Assembly (NCBI GenBank): GCA_934130935.1
Contig: CAKOYQ010000003.1
Coordinates: 1 to 64,000, forward strand
DNA length: 64,000 bases
Origin: an uncultured Clostridia bacterium
GTDB taxonomy: Bacteria > Bacillota > Clostridia > TANB77 > CAG-508
Direction: 5' to 3'
Part shown: positions 17,658 to 26,912 of the stretch, piece after piece
How the letters are laid out: every line of letters starts with the position of its first letter
Numbering within the stretch: the first letter of the stretch is position 1
Position numbers and translations under genes: made by a program
The notes under the pieces: generated by a model
The model's database searches: none
The model's input: the letters and a program-made list of their open reading frames with translations, nothing else
Told to the model about the DNA's origin: nothing

Positions 17658-19043
17658 TTATTCTTCCCAAAAAGCTTTATAAGTTTTATATGCAGAATAA
17701 ATATCAAATTTACTTGTTACTTCATAAGGGGCATGCATAGAAAGAACTGGGACACCGCAATCTATAACATCAACACCTTTGTTGGCTAAAATGTAAGCTA
17801 TTGTACCTCCACCGCCAACATCAACTTTTCCAAGTTCAGAAATTTGATATCTAATATCATTTTTTTCTAATACTTTTCTAACCCATGCAACAAATTCTGC
17901 ATTAGCATCAGAAGCACCAGATTTTCCACGAGCACCTGTGTATTTGTTAAGTCCAATACCACGTCCTAAAAATGCAGCATTGTTTTTGTCAGATACACTT
18001 CCATAAAGTGGATCATAGCCAGCGTCAACATCTGCAGAAAGCATTTTAGAGAAACAGAATACTTTATCTAATAAATTAGGCCTATTTTCTCCAGTTTTAT
18101 TTAATAATTCAGAAACGAAATAATCAAACATATGTGATTCCATACCTGTGTTACCCATGCTTCCAATTTCTTCTTTGTCAGAAAGAATACATACAGCTGT
18201 CGTTCTAACATTTTCTAAGCTCATCATAGCAGATAAAGAAGTATATGCACATATTTTGTCATCTTGACCATATGCAGCAACCATGCTTCCATCAAATCCT
18301 AAAGAACGTGCTTTAAATGCAGGAACAACTTCAATTTCTGAACTTAAAAAGTCAGCTTCTGTAATATTGTATTTTTGATTTAAGATATTTAAAATATTTA
18401 ATTTGATTTTTTCATTACATTTTTCATCATCATAAGGAATGCTTCCAAGTAAAACTGCTAAATCTTCGCCATCAATACCATTTTTTAATTTTTTCTCCAT
18501 TTGATCTTGAGCTAAATGTGGTAGTAAATCTGTAATTGTAAATATTGGATCATTTTCATCTTCTCCAATGTTTATAGTAATTTTTTCTCCATTTGCTTTA
18601 ACTATTACACCATGTAAACTTAGAGGAATTGTAGTCCATTGATATTTTTTGATTCCTCCATAATAATGTGTTTTAAAATATGCAAAGCCTGAATCTTCAT
18701 ATAAAGGATTTGGCTTTAAGTCTAATCTTGGAGAATCTATATGTGCTCCAACTATTTGAATTCCTTTTTCTAATGGTTCTGTACCAATAACAGCTAAATA
18801 CATGCTTTTTTCTCTATTAATAAAATATACTTTATCACCAGGTTTTAGATTTTCATAAGTTGAAATATCTCTAAAACCATTTGATTCAGCTATTGCTTTT
18901 GCTGTAACTACAGCTTCTCTTTCAGTTTTTGATTTGTTCATAAAATTGATGTATCCATTACAATATGAATATATTGCTTCTTTTTCACGTGTATCTATCT
19001 TAGACCACCCGATTTCCTTTTTGTTAAATAATTTTTCTTCCAT
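17658..19043 (-). CDS. M18 family aminopeptidase
   Basis: A 461-residue di-zinc aminopeptidase of the M18 (aspartyl aminopeptidase) family. Metal and catalytic motifs are visible: GAHIDSPRLDLKP, SDKEEIGSMG, SADVDAGYDP and, near the end, LSMHAPYEVTSKFD, plus the VDVGGGGTIAY loop. It forms large cytosolic assemblies that trim peptides, often from acidic N-termini. A start nine bases upstream (19052) would overlap the ribosome site AAAGGA, so the ATG at 19043 is preferred. It is monocistronic. Confidence 0.93.
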   Translation of the reverse strand: MEEKLFNKKEIGWSKIDTREKEAIYSYCNGYINFMNKSKTEREAVVTAKAIAESNGFRDISTYENLKPGDKVYFINREKSMYLAVIGTEPLEKGIQIVGAHIDSPRLDLKPNPLYEDSGFAYFKTHYYGGIKKYQWTTIPLSLHGVIVKANGEKITINIGEDENDPIFTITDLLPHLAQDQMEKKLKNGIDGEDLAVLLGSIPYDDEKCNEKIKLNILNILNQKYNITEADFLSSEIEVVPAFKARSLGFDGSMVAAYGQDDKICAYTSLSAMMSLENVRTTAVCILSDKEEIGSMGNTGMESHMFDYFVSELLNKTGENRPNLLDKVFCFSKMLSADVDAGYDPLYGSVSDKNNAAFLGRGIGLNKYTGARGKSGASDANAEFVAWVRKVLEKNDIRYQISELGKVDVGGGGTIAYILANKGVDVIDCGVPVLSMHAPYEVTSKFDIYSAYKTYKAFWEE

Positions 19044-19193
19044 TTTTATCATCCTTTCTTAAGTATAAGCTAATTTATCTATATAAGCTTTTATATTTTA
19101 TTGTAGTATATCACTTTATGTTTAATTTTTCCATAGATTAAATAAAATATTCTATAAAATTGTATATAAGTCAAGACATATCTTTAAATATAG

Positions 19194-19240
19194 TTTTTTC
19201 ATTACATTCCTCGGTTTATTATGAAATTTAAGAAATTCTA
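19194..19240 (+). repeat. Dispersed intergenic repeat module, copy 1
   Basis: A 47-bp unit with CATTACATTCCTCGG at one end and TTAAGAAATTCTA at the other. The same unit occurs inverted at 30209-30255 (about 40 of 47 positions identical, no gaps) and in direct orientation at 59671-59715. It lies in the 270-bp gap between the M18 gene and the FAD-Rieske gene, flanked by AT-rich DNA with a partial dyad (CTTTAAATATA/TATATTTAAATA). Confidence 0.65.
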
Positions 19241-19312
19241 ATCTTAATTTATATTTAAATATATGTATAGATTAAAACATGCTGGGAAAAAATAGAAAAA
19301 AGGAGGAGAGCC

Positions 19313-20809
19313 ATGGAATCATTATGGATAAAAACTACGAAAGATGAAATTAATTTAAAATCATTAGAAAGTGATGAAGAAACAGAGGTATGTGTAATAG
19401 GAGCAGGCCTGTTTGGACTAACCACAGCGTATTACTTAACACAATGTGGAAAGAAAGTTGTAGTTTTAGAAAGAGATGGAATAGGAAAAAAAGTAAGTGG
19501 TAATACAACAGGAAAAATCACGAGTCAACACGAGTTATTTTATACACATCTCGTTGAAGATTATGGAGAAGAATATGCCAAAAAATATTTAAAAGCAAAT
19601 GAGCAGGCAATAAGAAATATTCAACAAATTATAGATAGAGAGAAGATAGAATGTGAATTTAGTACTCAGAAATCATATGTATATACCACTAAACAAGATG
19701 AAGTTATAGAAATAGAAAAAGAAGTAGAAATAGTTAATAAATTAGGCAAAGATGCAAAATTTGTGACAAACATAGAATTACCATTAAAAATAAAGGGAGC
19801 AATAGAATTTGATGGACAAGCACAATTTCATCCAAGAAAATATATGTTAGGTTTAGCAAATGCTATTTTAAAACAAAATAAAATATACAATTATACAACA
19901 GTAACAGATGTTGAGAAAGATGGAGATAATTATAAGATATATACTGACAAAGGAAATATAAAAGCAAAATGTGTTGTATTAGCAACACATTTTCCAACTA
20001 TAAATATGCCTGGATTTTATTTTCTAAAAATGTATCAATCTACTTCATATTTAATAGCAATAGAAACTAATAGTAAATTACCACAAGGCATGTATATAAA
20101 TATAAGAGAACCTGTATATTCATTTAGAAAGGCTAATTATAATGGAAAAGAGATACTTTTGATTGGAGGGGCTGGACATAAAACAGGAGAACCAATACCA
20201 GAAGAATCACATTATGAACAGTTAGAGAAAAAAGCTAAAGAGATGTATTCAGATTGTAAAGTATTATTTAGATGGAATACAAGAGATTGTATTAGTTTAG
20301 ATAAAATTCCATATGTTGGCGAATTTTCTAATTTGATGAAAAACTTGTATGTTGGAACAGGGTTTAAAAAGTGGGGAATTACATTATCAAATGTAGCAGC
20401 AAACATTGTGGCTGACAAAATTATGGGAAGCATAAATGAATTTGAGGATATTTTTACAGCTACAAGAATGAAACCTATAAAAAATAGATGGGAAGTTGAA
20501 CATATGCTAAAGGAAACGGTAAATTCAATAGCACTAAATAAATTCAAAATTGATTCATGGAATGTTGAAAAAATAGAAAATGGAAATGGTGCAATAATAG
20601 AAATAGATGGTAGTAATGTTGGAGTTTATAAAGATATAAATGGAAAAATATATGCGGTAAAACCAAACTGTTCACATCTTGGCTGTTTACTTTCTTGGAA
20701 TAATACAGACAAGACTTGGGATTGTCCATGTCATGGAAGTAGATTTGATTATAGGGGAAGGAATCTGTATGAACCAGCTATAAAAGATTTAGATATCGTA
20801 AAGTACTAG
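19313..20809 (+). CDS. FAD-dependent oxidoreductase with C-terminal Rieske domain
   Basis: A 498-residue two-domain protein. Residues 20-380 are a DAO-type FAD fold (VCVIGAGLFGLTTAYYL, then GGAGHKTGE and YVGTGFKKWGITLS). The last 80 residues are a Rieske [2Fe-2S] domain with both ligand pairs, CSHLGC and CPCHGSRFD. This fusion resembles B. subtilis YhfW and clostridial relatives; the substrate is unknown. AAAGGAGG directly precedes the ATG. The gene is a single unit followed by a weak hairpin (GTGAATA 20821-20827 with TATTCAC 20854-20860). Confidence 0.9.
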   Translation: MESLWIKTTKDEINLKSLESDEETEVCVIGAGLFGLTTAYYLTQCGKKVVVLERDGIGKKVSGNTTGKITSQHELFYTHLVEDYGEEYAKKYLKANEQAIRNIQQIIDREKIECEFSTQKSYVYTTKQDEVIEIEKEVEIVNKLGKDAKFVTNIELPLKIKGAIEFDGQAQFHPRKYMLGLANAILKQNKIYNYTTVTDVEKDGDNYKIYTDKGNIKAKCVVLATHFPTINMPGFYFLKMYQSTSYLIAIETNSKLPQGMYINIREPVYSFRKANYNGKEILLIGGAGHKTGEPIPEESHYEQLEKKAKEMYSDCKVLFRWNTRDCISLDKIPYVGEFSNLMKNLYVGTGFKKWGITLSNVAANIVADKIMGSINEFEDIFTATRMKPIKNRWEVEHMLKETVNSIALNKFKIDSWNVEKIENGNGAIIEIDGSNVGVYKDINGKIYAVKPNCSHLGCLLSWNNTDKTWDCPCHGSRFDYRGRNLYEPAIKDLDIVKY

Positions 20810-20878
20810 TAAAATTTTAAGTGAATACATGCATAATAAACTGGAAATTTTGCTATTCACAGGCTGAGCTCAAAAATA

Positions 20879-20907
20879 TTGACAAACTGCAAATCATTTT
20901 ATATAAT
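20879..20907 (+). promoter_or_regulatory. Promoter of dapF-dapL
   Basis: Consensus TTGACA and TATAAT, 17 bases apart. Directly downstream, 20910-20925 and 20928-20943 form a one-mismatch inverted repeat (AAAACATA/TATGTTTT), so the 5' end of the mRNA can fold into a long hairpin. Confidence 0.75.
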
Positions 20908-20967
20908 AAAAAACATATAAAAATAATTATTTTTGTATGTTTTATTAATATTTAAAAAGGAGTTTTT

Positions 20968-21810
20968 ATGATTAATTTTACAAAGATGCAAGGGCTGGGG
21001 AATGATTATATTTATATTTACTGGAGTGATTGCAAGATAGCTACTAATGATATATCTTCCTTGGCTCGTTTTGTTAGTAATAGGCATTTTGGCATTGGAA
21101 GTGATGGACTTATTTTAATTGAAGATAGTAAAGTTGCAGATTTTAAAATGAGAATTTTTAATAGTGATGGTTCCGAAGCTGAGATGTGTGGTAATGGAAT
21201 AAGATGTGTTGGTAAATTCGTTTATGATAAAGGACTTACAAACAAGAGAGAGATTTCCATTGAAACTTTGGCAGGCATAAAGTATATTAGTCTTAACATT
21301 GAAGGAAATCATGTAAAAAATGTTACAGTAGATATGGGCGAACCCGTTTTGGAGTGTGAAAAAATTCCAGTAAATTCAACTTCAAGAGACATTACAATTA
21401 ATGTAGCAGATAGGGAATTTAAACTTAGTTGTATTTCTATGGGCAACCCTCATAGTATAACAATTGTTGACGACTTAGATTCTTTTGAAATTCAGAAATA
21501 TGGTCCAATATTAGAAAATGATAGTCATTTTCCAAAGAAGTCCAATATTGAATTTGTAAATGTTTTAGATGAAGATAATATTAAGATGAGAGTTTGGGAG
21601 AGAGGTGCTGGAGAAACTTTGGCCTGTGGTACGGGAGCTTGTGCTACGATGGTGGCCTGCAATCTGAAAAAATTAGTTGGAGACAGGGTAACTGTGCATT
21701 TACTTGGAGGAAGTCTTGAAATAGAATGGAAAAAGGCCAGTAACCATATATATATGACAGGACCAGCAGAAACAATATTTGAGGGGGAATTAAATTATGA
21801 TAACGGTTAA
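20968..21810 (+). CDS. dapF: Diaminopimelate epimerase
   Basis: DapF converts LL- to meso-diaminopimelate for peptidoglycan and lysine. The 280-residue protein shows MQGLGNDY at the start, the first active-site cysteine in [21 protein letters not shown], and the second cysteine in [15 protein letters not shown]. Its stop overlaps dapL by 14 bases, so the two are translationally coupled. The codon choice looks less A-rich than in neighbouring genes (for example more CTT, GGC and GCC), which could hint at different ancestry. Confidence 0.97.
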   Translation: MINFTKMQGLGNDYIYIYWSDCKIATNDISSLARFVSNRHFGIGSDGLILIEDSKVADFKMRIFNSDGSEAEMCGNGIRCVGKFVYDKGLTNKREISIETLAGIKYISLNIEGNHVKNVTVDMGEPVLECEKIPVNSTSRDITINVADREFKLSCISMGNPHSITIVDDLDSFEIQKYGPILENDSHFPKKSNIEFVNVLDEDNIKMRVWERGAGETLACGTGACATMVACNLKKLVGDRVTVHLLGGSLEIEWKKASNHIYMTGPAETIFEGELNYDNG

Positions 21811-23035
21811 TGAAAATTTTCTAAAATTACAAGATAGCTATTTATTTGTTACAATATCAGAAAAAGTAAGAGAATATCAATCAAAACATCCAGAAAAAGA
21901 AATTATAAAACTTGGAATTGGAGATGTAACAAGACCAATACCTGAAAAAGTAGCAGAAGCAATGAAAAAAGCTATTGATGAAATGCTTGATTCGAATACA
22001 TTTAAAGGTTATGGACCAGAAGTTGGATATGACTTTTTGAAAGAAAAAATTATTGAAAATGATTATAAAAAAAGAATGATAGACTTTGAAAATTATGAGA
22101 TATTTATTTCTGACGGAATAGGCACAGATATAGGAAATATTGTAGATATTTTTGATATTAAAAATACAGTAGCTATTACAGACCCAGTATATCCATCCTA
22201 TCTTGATACAAATGTTATGGCTGGAAGAAGTGGTGTATTTACAAATGGAGAATATCAAGGAATAAAATATATTCCAGTGACTTCTGAGAATGGTTTTATT
22301 CCACAGCTACCTGAGAAACAGGTAGATATGATATATCTATGTTTTCCCAATAATCCTACAGGAACTGTAATTTCAAAAGCAGAATTAAAAAAATGGATTG
22401 ATTATGCTAAAAAGAATAAATCTATTATTATTTATGATAGTGCATATGAAGCCTATATTCAAGATGAGAATATTCCTCATAGTATATATGAAATTGAGGG
22501 TGCAAAAGAGGTCGCAATAGAGTTTAAAAGTTATTCGAAATCAGCAGGATTTACAGGGATAAGATGTGGTTATACTGTAGTACCTAAAGAATTAATTGGG
22601 TATACAGAAACGGGTAAAGCAGTACAAATAAATAAACTTTGGAATAGGAGACAAAGCACAAAGTCAAATGGTGTATCATATATAACACAAAGAGGGGCGG
22701 AGGCTGTTTATACTAAAGAAGCACAGAGCGAAATTGTTAAAAATATAACATATTATATGAAGAATAGTAAGATAATAAAACAAGGATTAGATAAAATTGG
22801 CTTTGAGACTTATGGTGGGGAGAACGCACCTTATGTATGGCTAAAAGTGCCAAATGGAAAAAAATCGTGGGAATTTTTTGATGAACTTCTTGAAAACATT
22901 GGAGTGGTTGGGACTCCAGGAGTCGGATTTGGACCAAGTGGAGAGGGATATTTTAGATTGACAGGATTTGGAACAAAGGAAAATACAGAAAAAGCAGTTC
23001 AGAGGATACAAGATTATTATAAGAAAAAAAATTAA
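21797..23035 (+). CDS. dapL: LL-diaminopimelate aminotransferase
   Basis: DapL makes LL-diaminopimelate directly from tetrahydrodipicolinate and glutamate, a one-step route that bypasses succinylated or acetylated intermediates. The 412-residue fold type I PLP enzyme shows [32 protein letters not shown], and the PLP lysine in [18 protein letters not shown], as in DapL rather than in generic aspartate aminotransferases. It overlaps dapF, which uses its product. A hairpin terminator follows. Confidence 0.96.
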   Translation: MITVNENFLKLQDSYLFVTISEKVREYQSKHPEKEIIKLGIGDVTRPIPEKVAEAMKKAIDEMLDSNTFKGYGPEVGYDFLKEKIIENDYKKRMIDFENYEIFISDGIGTDIGNIVDIFDIKNTVAITDPVYPSYLDTNVMAGRSGVFTNGEYQGIKYIPVTSENGFIPQLPEKQVDMIYLCFPNNPTGTVISKAELKKWIDYAKKNKSIIIYDSAYEAYIQDENIPHSIYEIEGAKEVAIEFKSYSKSAGFTGIRCGYTVVPKELIGYTETGKAVQINKLWNRRQSTKSNGVSYITQRGAEAVYTKEAQSEIVKNITYYMKNSKIIKQGLDKIGFETYGGENAPYVWLKVPNGKKSWEFFDELLENIGVVGTPGVGFGPSGEGYFRLTGFGTKENTEKAVQRIQDYYKKKN

Positions 23036-23041
23036 TAAATG

Positions 23042-23076
23042 GAGTAGAGAACTTGTAAAGTTTTCTACTCTTATCT
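23042..23076 (+). terminator. Terminator after dapL
   Basis: GAGTAGAGAACTT pairs imperfectly with AGTTTTCTACTC around GTAA, followed by TTAT. Confidence 0.7.
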
Positions 23077-23147
23077 AATTTATTTTTCAATCACAGTAAA
23101 AATTTTTAAAATAAAATTAAAGTAAAATATTTTTTATTAATAAACCA

Positions 23148-23176
23148 TTGTCAAGAGGAATATTATAATATATAAT
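23148..23176 (+). promoter_or_regulatory. Promoter of the symporter gene
   Basis: TTGTCA and TATAAT separated by 17 bases. A perfect 24-bp palindrome follows ten bases downstream. Confidence 0.65.
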
Positions 23177-23186
23177 ATAACAAATT

Positions 23187-23210
23187 CTGAAAATATAATT
23201 ATATTTTCAG
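23187..23210. promoter_or_regulatory. 24-bp perfect palindrome, candidate operator
   Basis: CTGAAAATATAA is followed exactly by its reverse complement TTATATTTTCAG. It sits at the expected transcription start of the symporter gene, where a bound dimeric repressor would block initiation. The half TTCTGAAAAT resembles part of the CodY consensus, but with several mismatches, so the regulator is not assigned. Confidence 0.5.
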
Positions 23211-23239
23211 TTACCTTTAATGAAAAGAGAGGTAGTAGT

Positions 23240-24487
23240 ATGAAAAAATTTTTATCAAATTACAAATCAACAATTATTTTATTGGTTGCTATAATTGTTG
23301 GTGCGATTGTAGGAATTATATTCCAAGAAAAAGCAACTATACTTAGTCCTTTGGGAGACATATTTTTAAATCTTTTATTAGTTATAATTGTTCCACTCAT
23401 ATTTTTAACAATAACAACATCAATTACCAAAATGAAAACCCCTAAACGTTTAGGGAAAATTATGATAACAATAATATGTATATTTCTAGTAACATCAATT
23501 ATAGCTGTGCTAATTGGTTTTGCAAGTACATATTTTATAAGGTTGGTAAATCCAGAAGATGGGGAACAAATTAGACAATCACTAGAAGGCAATGAGAAAA
23601 TGGAAGATGATCAAGAAGATATGACAATAATGGACAGAACAGTAAGTTTATTGACAGTAAATGACTTTAGTAAGTTATTATCAAAAGATAACATAATAGC
23701 AATATTAGTATTTTCTATAATGTGTGGATTAGCAATAAATATGACAGGAGAAAAAGCTAAACCAGTAAAAGAATTGTTATTATCGGCCAATGAAGTTGTT
23801 AACAACATTGTAAAAATTATAATGTATTATGCTCCAATAGGATTAGGTTGTTATACAGCAGCATTGATAGGAAGTTTTGGAAAAAATATTGTTGTAGGTT
23901 ATTTAAAAACATTTGTGATGTATATAATAATAGCATTAGCATATTATTTTGTGATATATACTATATATGCATTTATAGCAGGAGGCAAAAGGGGTGTAAA
24001 AGTATTTTGGAGAAATGTTTTACCACCCACATTAACAGCACTAGCAACCTGTTCAAGTGCAGCTTCTATACCTGTAAATATTGAAAGTAGTAAGAAAATG
24101 GGAGCACCAGATGACATTGTTGAAACTACGATACCATTAGGAACAAGTTTTCACAAAGATGGTTCTATAATTGGTTCGGTATTTAAGATTATGTTTTTGG
24201 TTTGTTTATTTGGAACAAGTATAGCAACTACAGGAGATATAATGGGAGTATTAGGTGTAGCCTTATTAGCAAATCTATTGATAACAGCTGTACCAATAGG
24301 TGGAGGAACAATCTCAGAAATGTTAATAATAAGTATGTTAGGATATCCTGTAGCAGCATTACCTATATTAACTATAATTGCTACAATAATAGATCCTCCT
24401 GCCACAATGCTTAATGTTGTTGGAGACACTGTTTCATCCATGATGGTTACAAGAGTTGTGGACGGAAAAGACTGGAATAAAGAGTAA
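23240..24487 (+). CDS. Dicarboxylate/amino acid:cation symporter (DAACS family)
   Basis: A 415-residue transporter of the GltP/SstT/DctA superfamily (about eight membrane helices and two re-entrant hairpins). Family signatures are present: the serine-rich hairpin ALATCSSAASIPV, GTSFHKDGSIIG in place of the usual GATINMDGT, and DPPATMLNVVGDTVSSM near the C-terminus. It imports glutamate, aspartate, serine, threonine or C4-dicarboxylates with Na+ or H+; the substrate is not readable. The promoter region carries a palindrome, so expression is probably regulated. Confidence 0.92.
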   Translation: MKKFLSNYKSTIILLVAIIVGAIVGIIFQEKATILSPLGDIFLNLLLVIIVPLIFLTITTSITKMKTPKRLGKIMITIICIFLVTSIIAVLIGFASTYFIRLVNPEDGEQIRQSLEGNEKMEDDQEDMTIMDRTVSLLTVNDFSKLLSKDNIIAILVFSIMCGLAINMTGEKAKPVKELLLSANEVVNNIVKIIMYYAPIGLGCYTAALIGSFGKNIVVGYLKTFVMYIIIALAYYFVIYTIYAFIAGGKRGVKVFWRNVLPPTLTALATCSSAASIPVNIESSKKMGAPDDIVETTIPLGTSFHKDGSIIGSVFKIMFLVCLFGTSIATTGDIMGVLGVALLANLLITAVPIGGGTISEMLIISMLGYPVAALPILTIIATIIDPPATMLNVVGDTVSSMMVTRVVDGKDWNKE

Positions 24488-24512
24488 AATAAAGAATATA
24501 ATAAAAGATTTA

Positions 24513-24556
24513 AGAGCTAGATTTAAGAAAAAGACTTAATTTAGCTCTATTTTAAT
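24513..24556 (+). terminator. Terminator after the symporter gene
   Basis: AGAGCTAGATTTAAG (24513-24527) pairs with CTTAATTTAGCTCT (24535-24548), followed by ATTTTAATT. Confidence 0.7.
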
Positions 24557-24659
24557 TGTAAAGAAAAAGCTAAACTAATAGATAACACAAGGAAAACTTA
24601 TTTTAAAAATAAATAATTAAAAGTGGAAAAAATATGAAAAAAAAGTTTTCTTAAAATTG

Positions 24660-24688
24660 TTTACAAAAAATAGTAGTTTTGCTATAAT
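24660..24688 (+). promoter_or_regulatory. Promoter of the 24723-25831 gene pair
   Basis: TTTACA and TATAAT separated by 17 bases, about 34 bases before the start codon. Confidence 0.65.
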
Positions 24689-24722
24689 AAAGATGTATAT
24701 GATAAACAAAGGAGAACTATAT

Positions 24723-25358
24723 ATGGAGCACGAAAACATAGATGAAAACGCTAAATATTTAACAGCATGTGAAAATGTAAAGAAAATAGTAAATGCAATA
24801 AAGTTAATAAAAATAAAATATTACCCTAATTTTTCTAAAATTTCTGAAGAAGATAAACAAGTGTATAAAGAATTAGAAGTAAATTTAGAAAAAATATCAG
24901 AAGATAATAATTTAAATAGATTAAAAGATGCATTAATGGAAGAGGTTTCTGCAAAATATGATAAAAAAGATATAAAAAATGAACAGAAAGATCCTAATTT
25001 TTTAGATCAAGAGCTTCTTGCTTGCTATGGTGCTATAGATGCACAACAAGAAGCACTATCACATGGGAAGATAAAGAGGGCAAGAGAATGTCAAAAAATA
25101 TTAAGAACATATTTGGAAGAGTTACCAGCATATTGCAAAGAACTTGTAGTTAAATATAAAAGAGACAAGTTTGGAGAATTAACAAGAGATGAAACAATAT
25201 TGCAAAAATGTAATAATTCTTGGATGAATTGTATGAAAGGACTTTGCAAGCCAGAATATGCAGAAGAAAGAAGACAAGCAGCTTTGCAAATAGAAGCAGC
25301 TCGAATGAATTCAAGAAAGTTAATTAAAAATAATATAGAAGAATTACAAATAGGATAA
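24723..25358 (+). CDS. Hypothetical protein, helical
   Basis: A 211-residue charged, mostly helical cytosolic protein that I do not recognise. No signal peptide or membrane segment is visible. Cysteines recur in the C-terminal half (LACYGAIDA, RECQKIL, PAYCKEL, QKCNNSWMNCMKGLCKPEY) and could bind a metal or form an all-helical bundle. The ATG at 24723 follows AAAGGAGAA at a good distance; the longer upstream frame is rejected. The next gene starts 14 bases later behind AGGAGG, so they form an operon. Confidence 0.65.
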   Translation: MEHENIDENAKYLTACENVKKIVNAIKLIKIKYYPNFSKISEEDKQVYKELEVNLEKISEDNNLNRLKDALMEEVSAKYDKKDIKNEQKDPNFLDQELLACYGAIDAQQEALSHGKIKRARECQKILRTYLEELPAYCKELVVKYKRDKFGELTRDETILQKCNNSWMNCMKGLCKPEYAEERRQAALQIEAARMNSRKLIKNNIEELQIG

Positions 25359-25372
25359 CATAGGAGGAAAAT

Positions 25373-25831
25373 GTGGAAAGAGAGTATGAAGAGGCTTTTT
25401 CAGAAGTTGATGAAGTACTAAAATTAATGCCGATTGATTTATTAAGTAAAATACCAGTTCAGTTTAGGAAAGTCATTTCAGAAAACAAAGATACAAATTA
25501 TAAAGTAAATATAAAAGAACCATTAGAAGAACAAAATTTAAAAAAGGAAACTATTGTTATATTGGGGTTGATTTATAGAGACTTTTTAGCAAGTCCAGAG
25601 GAAAAAGAGAAATTACAAATAAAAGATGCGGAAGAGCTAAAAAGAATAGAACAAGAAATGCAAGAACAATATGACATAGAGAATATTTACAAGAAGAGAA
25701 AGAAAAGAAATAGGCTGAGCAACATAGAAGAAGACCAGGAATCAACAGATTTGATTTTGAGTGAAAAACCTAGTTTCTTAAAAAGATTTTTTAATATAAT
25801 TAAAGGGATATTTAAGAAAAATAAATTTTAA
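25373..25831 (+). CDS. Hypothetical protein with N-terminal helical domain
   Basis: A 152-residue protein with GTG start behind AGGAGGAAA. The first 80 residues (EVDEVLKLMPIDLLSKIP, KDTNYKVNIKEPLEEQNLKKETI, IYRDFLASPEEKEKL) match a pattern I associate with a common but uncharacterised family of gut Clostridia proteins. The middle is a charged helix; the end is basic (RFFNIIKGIFKKNKF) and could form an amphipathic membrane-binding helix. It is the second gene of a two-gene operon. Confidence 0.6.
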   Translation: MEREYEEAFSEVDEVLKLMPIDLLSKIPVQFRKVISENKDTNYKVNIKEPLEEQNLKKETIVILGLIYRDFLASPEEKEKLQIKDAEELKRIEQEMQEQYDIENIYKKRKKRNRLSNIEEDQESTDLILSEKPSFLKRFFNIIKGIFKKNKF

Positions 25832-25849
25832 GAATTTTGTCGAAATTTA

Positions 25850-25878
25850 TTGACTTATAATAATCTTTTTGCTAAAAT
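25850..25878 (+). promoter_or_regulatory. Promoter of a candidate small RNA
   Basis: TTGACT and TAAAAT separated by 17 bases, with no reading frame before the terminator at 25924-25969. Confidence 0.5.
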
Positions 25879-25884
25879 AACAGC

Positions 25885-25969
25885 ATAAATCATATATTTA
25901 TATGTTTTATAGATTCGTTTATTGAACTAGATAGATTGCTTTTGAAACCAGTTATCTAGTTCTTTTTTT
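25885..25969 (+). ncRNA. Candidate small RNA, about 85 nt
   Basis: A promoter-like sequence ends at 25878 and a strong terminator ends at 25969; between them there is no gene. The predicted transcript has an AT-rich 5' part (CATATATTTATATG dyad) and a 10-bp terminator stem. It could also be the 3' end of the upstream operon with a fortuitous promoter. No known RNA family is recognised. Confidence 0.4.
25924..25969 (+). terminator. Strong Rho-independent terminator
   Basis: A perfect 10-bp stem, GAACTAGATA (25924-25933) with TATCTAGTTC (25953-25962), followed by seven T. Confidence 0.85.
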
Positions 25970-26004
25970 GTATTCTGAAAATTGACAAATATTATTTATT
26001 ATTC

Positions 26005-26033
26005 TTTACAAATAAAAAAAATAACTATATAAT
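26005..26033 (+). promoter_or_regulatory. Promoter of the thymidylate-kinase-like gene
   Basis: TTTACA and TATAAT separated by 17 bases, about 54 bases before the start codon. Confidence 0.6.
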
Positions 26034-26087
26034 TATTTTTAGATATAGAAACAAATATATTTTTTAATAAATTTAAAGGGGGAAAAA

Positions 26088-26759
26088 ATGGGCAAATTAT
26101 TTGTAATAGATGGAACAGATGGAAGTGGAAAACAGACACAATTTACAAAATTACAAGAGAGATTAGCAAAAGACGGAATAGAATATAAAACAGTAAGTTT
26201 TCCTAATTATGATTCTCCAAGTTCATCATTGGTAAAAATGTATTTATCAGGAGAATTTGGAAAAAACGCAAAGGAAGTAAGTCCGTATATAGCTTCAACA
26301 TTTTTTGCAGCAGATAGATATGCTACTTTTAATACAGAATATAAAGAATACTATAATAATGGAGGAATAATGTTAGCAGATAGATATACAACTGCTAATA
26401 TGGTACATCAAGCTGGAAAAATATCAGACAAAAAGGAAAGAAAAAAATTTTTGGATTGGCTTTGGGATTTTGAATTTAATTTATATGGATTACCAGTACC
26501 AACAGAAGTTTTTTTCTTAAATATGCCAGTTGAGAAATCAATAGAATTAATGGCTAATAGAGAAAACAAATTTACACATGATAATAAAAAAGACATACAT
26601 GAAAGTGATAGAAATCATTTAGTTGATGCTTATAATGCAGCATGTGATGTTGCAAAAGATTATAATTGGTTTGAAATACACTGTGTACGAAACAACAAAA
26701 TAAGAACAATAGAAGATATACATGAAGAAATATATGAAGAAATAAAGAAACACATATAA
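26088..26759 (+). CDS. tmk: Thymidylate kinase-like deoxynucleotide kinase
   Basis: A 223-residue P-loop kinase. Walker A DGTDGSGKQTQ lies near the N-terminus, TVSFPNYDSPSS and ADRYTTANMVHQ (DRY-type motif) follow, and a lid-like ENKFTHDNKKD is near residue 160. This fits dTMP kinase, which makes dTDP from dTMP. It is of the divergent subtype with a long insert before the DRY motif, so another deoxynucleoside monophosphate could be the substrate. AAAGGGGG precedes the ATG. It stands alone just upstream of the OLE RNA locus. Confidence 0.85.
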   Translation: MGKLFVIDGTDGSGKQTQFTKLQERLAKDGIEYKTVSFPNYDSPSSSLVKMYLSGEFGKNAKEVSPYIASTFFAADRYATFNTEYKEYYNNGGIMLADRYTTANMVHQAGKISDKKERKKFLDWLWDFEFNLYGLPVPTEVFFLNMPVEKSIELMANRENKFTHDNKKDIHESDRNHLVDAYNAACDVAKDYNWFEIHCVRNNKIRTIEDIHEEIYEEIKKHI

Positions 26760-26880
26760 CTGTATTATAATAATCTTTAAAAAACAAAAGAAAATGAACA
26801 AAAAGTTAAAAATCTATAGAACATAAGCTGACATTGCTCTAAATTATCAATTATAGCGAAAAGAAGACTTAAAATGGAAC

Positions 26881-26908
26881 TTGAATAATTGGATAAATTT
26901 GGTATAAT
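26881..26908 (+). promoter_or_regulatory. Promoter of the OLE RNA
   Basis: TTGAAT and TATAAT separated by 16 bases, placing the transcript start near 26915, at the beginning of the gene-free structured region. Confidence 0.6.
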
Positions 26909-26912
26909 AGAT

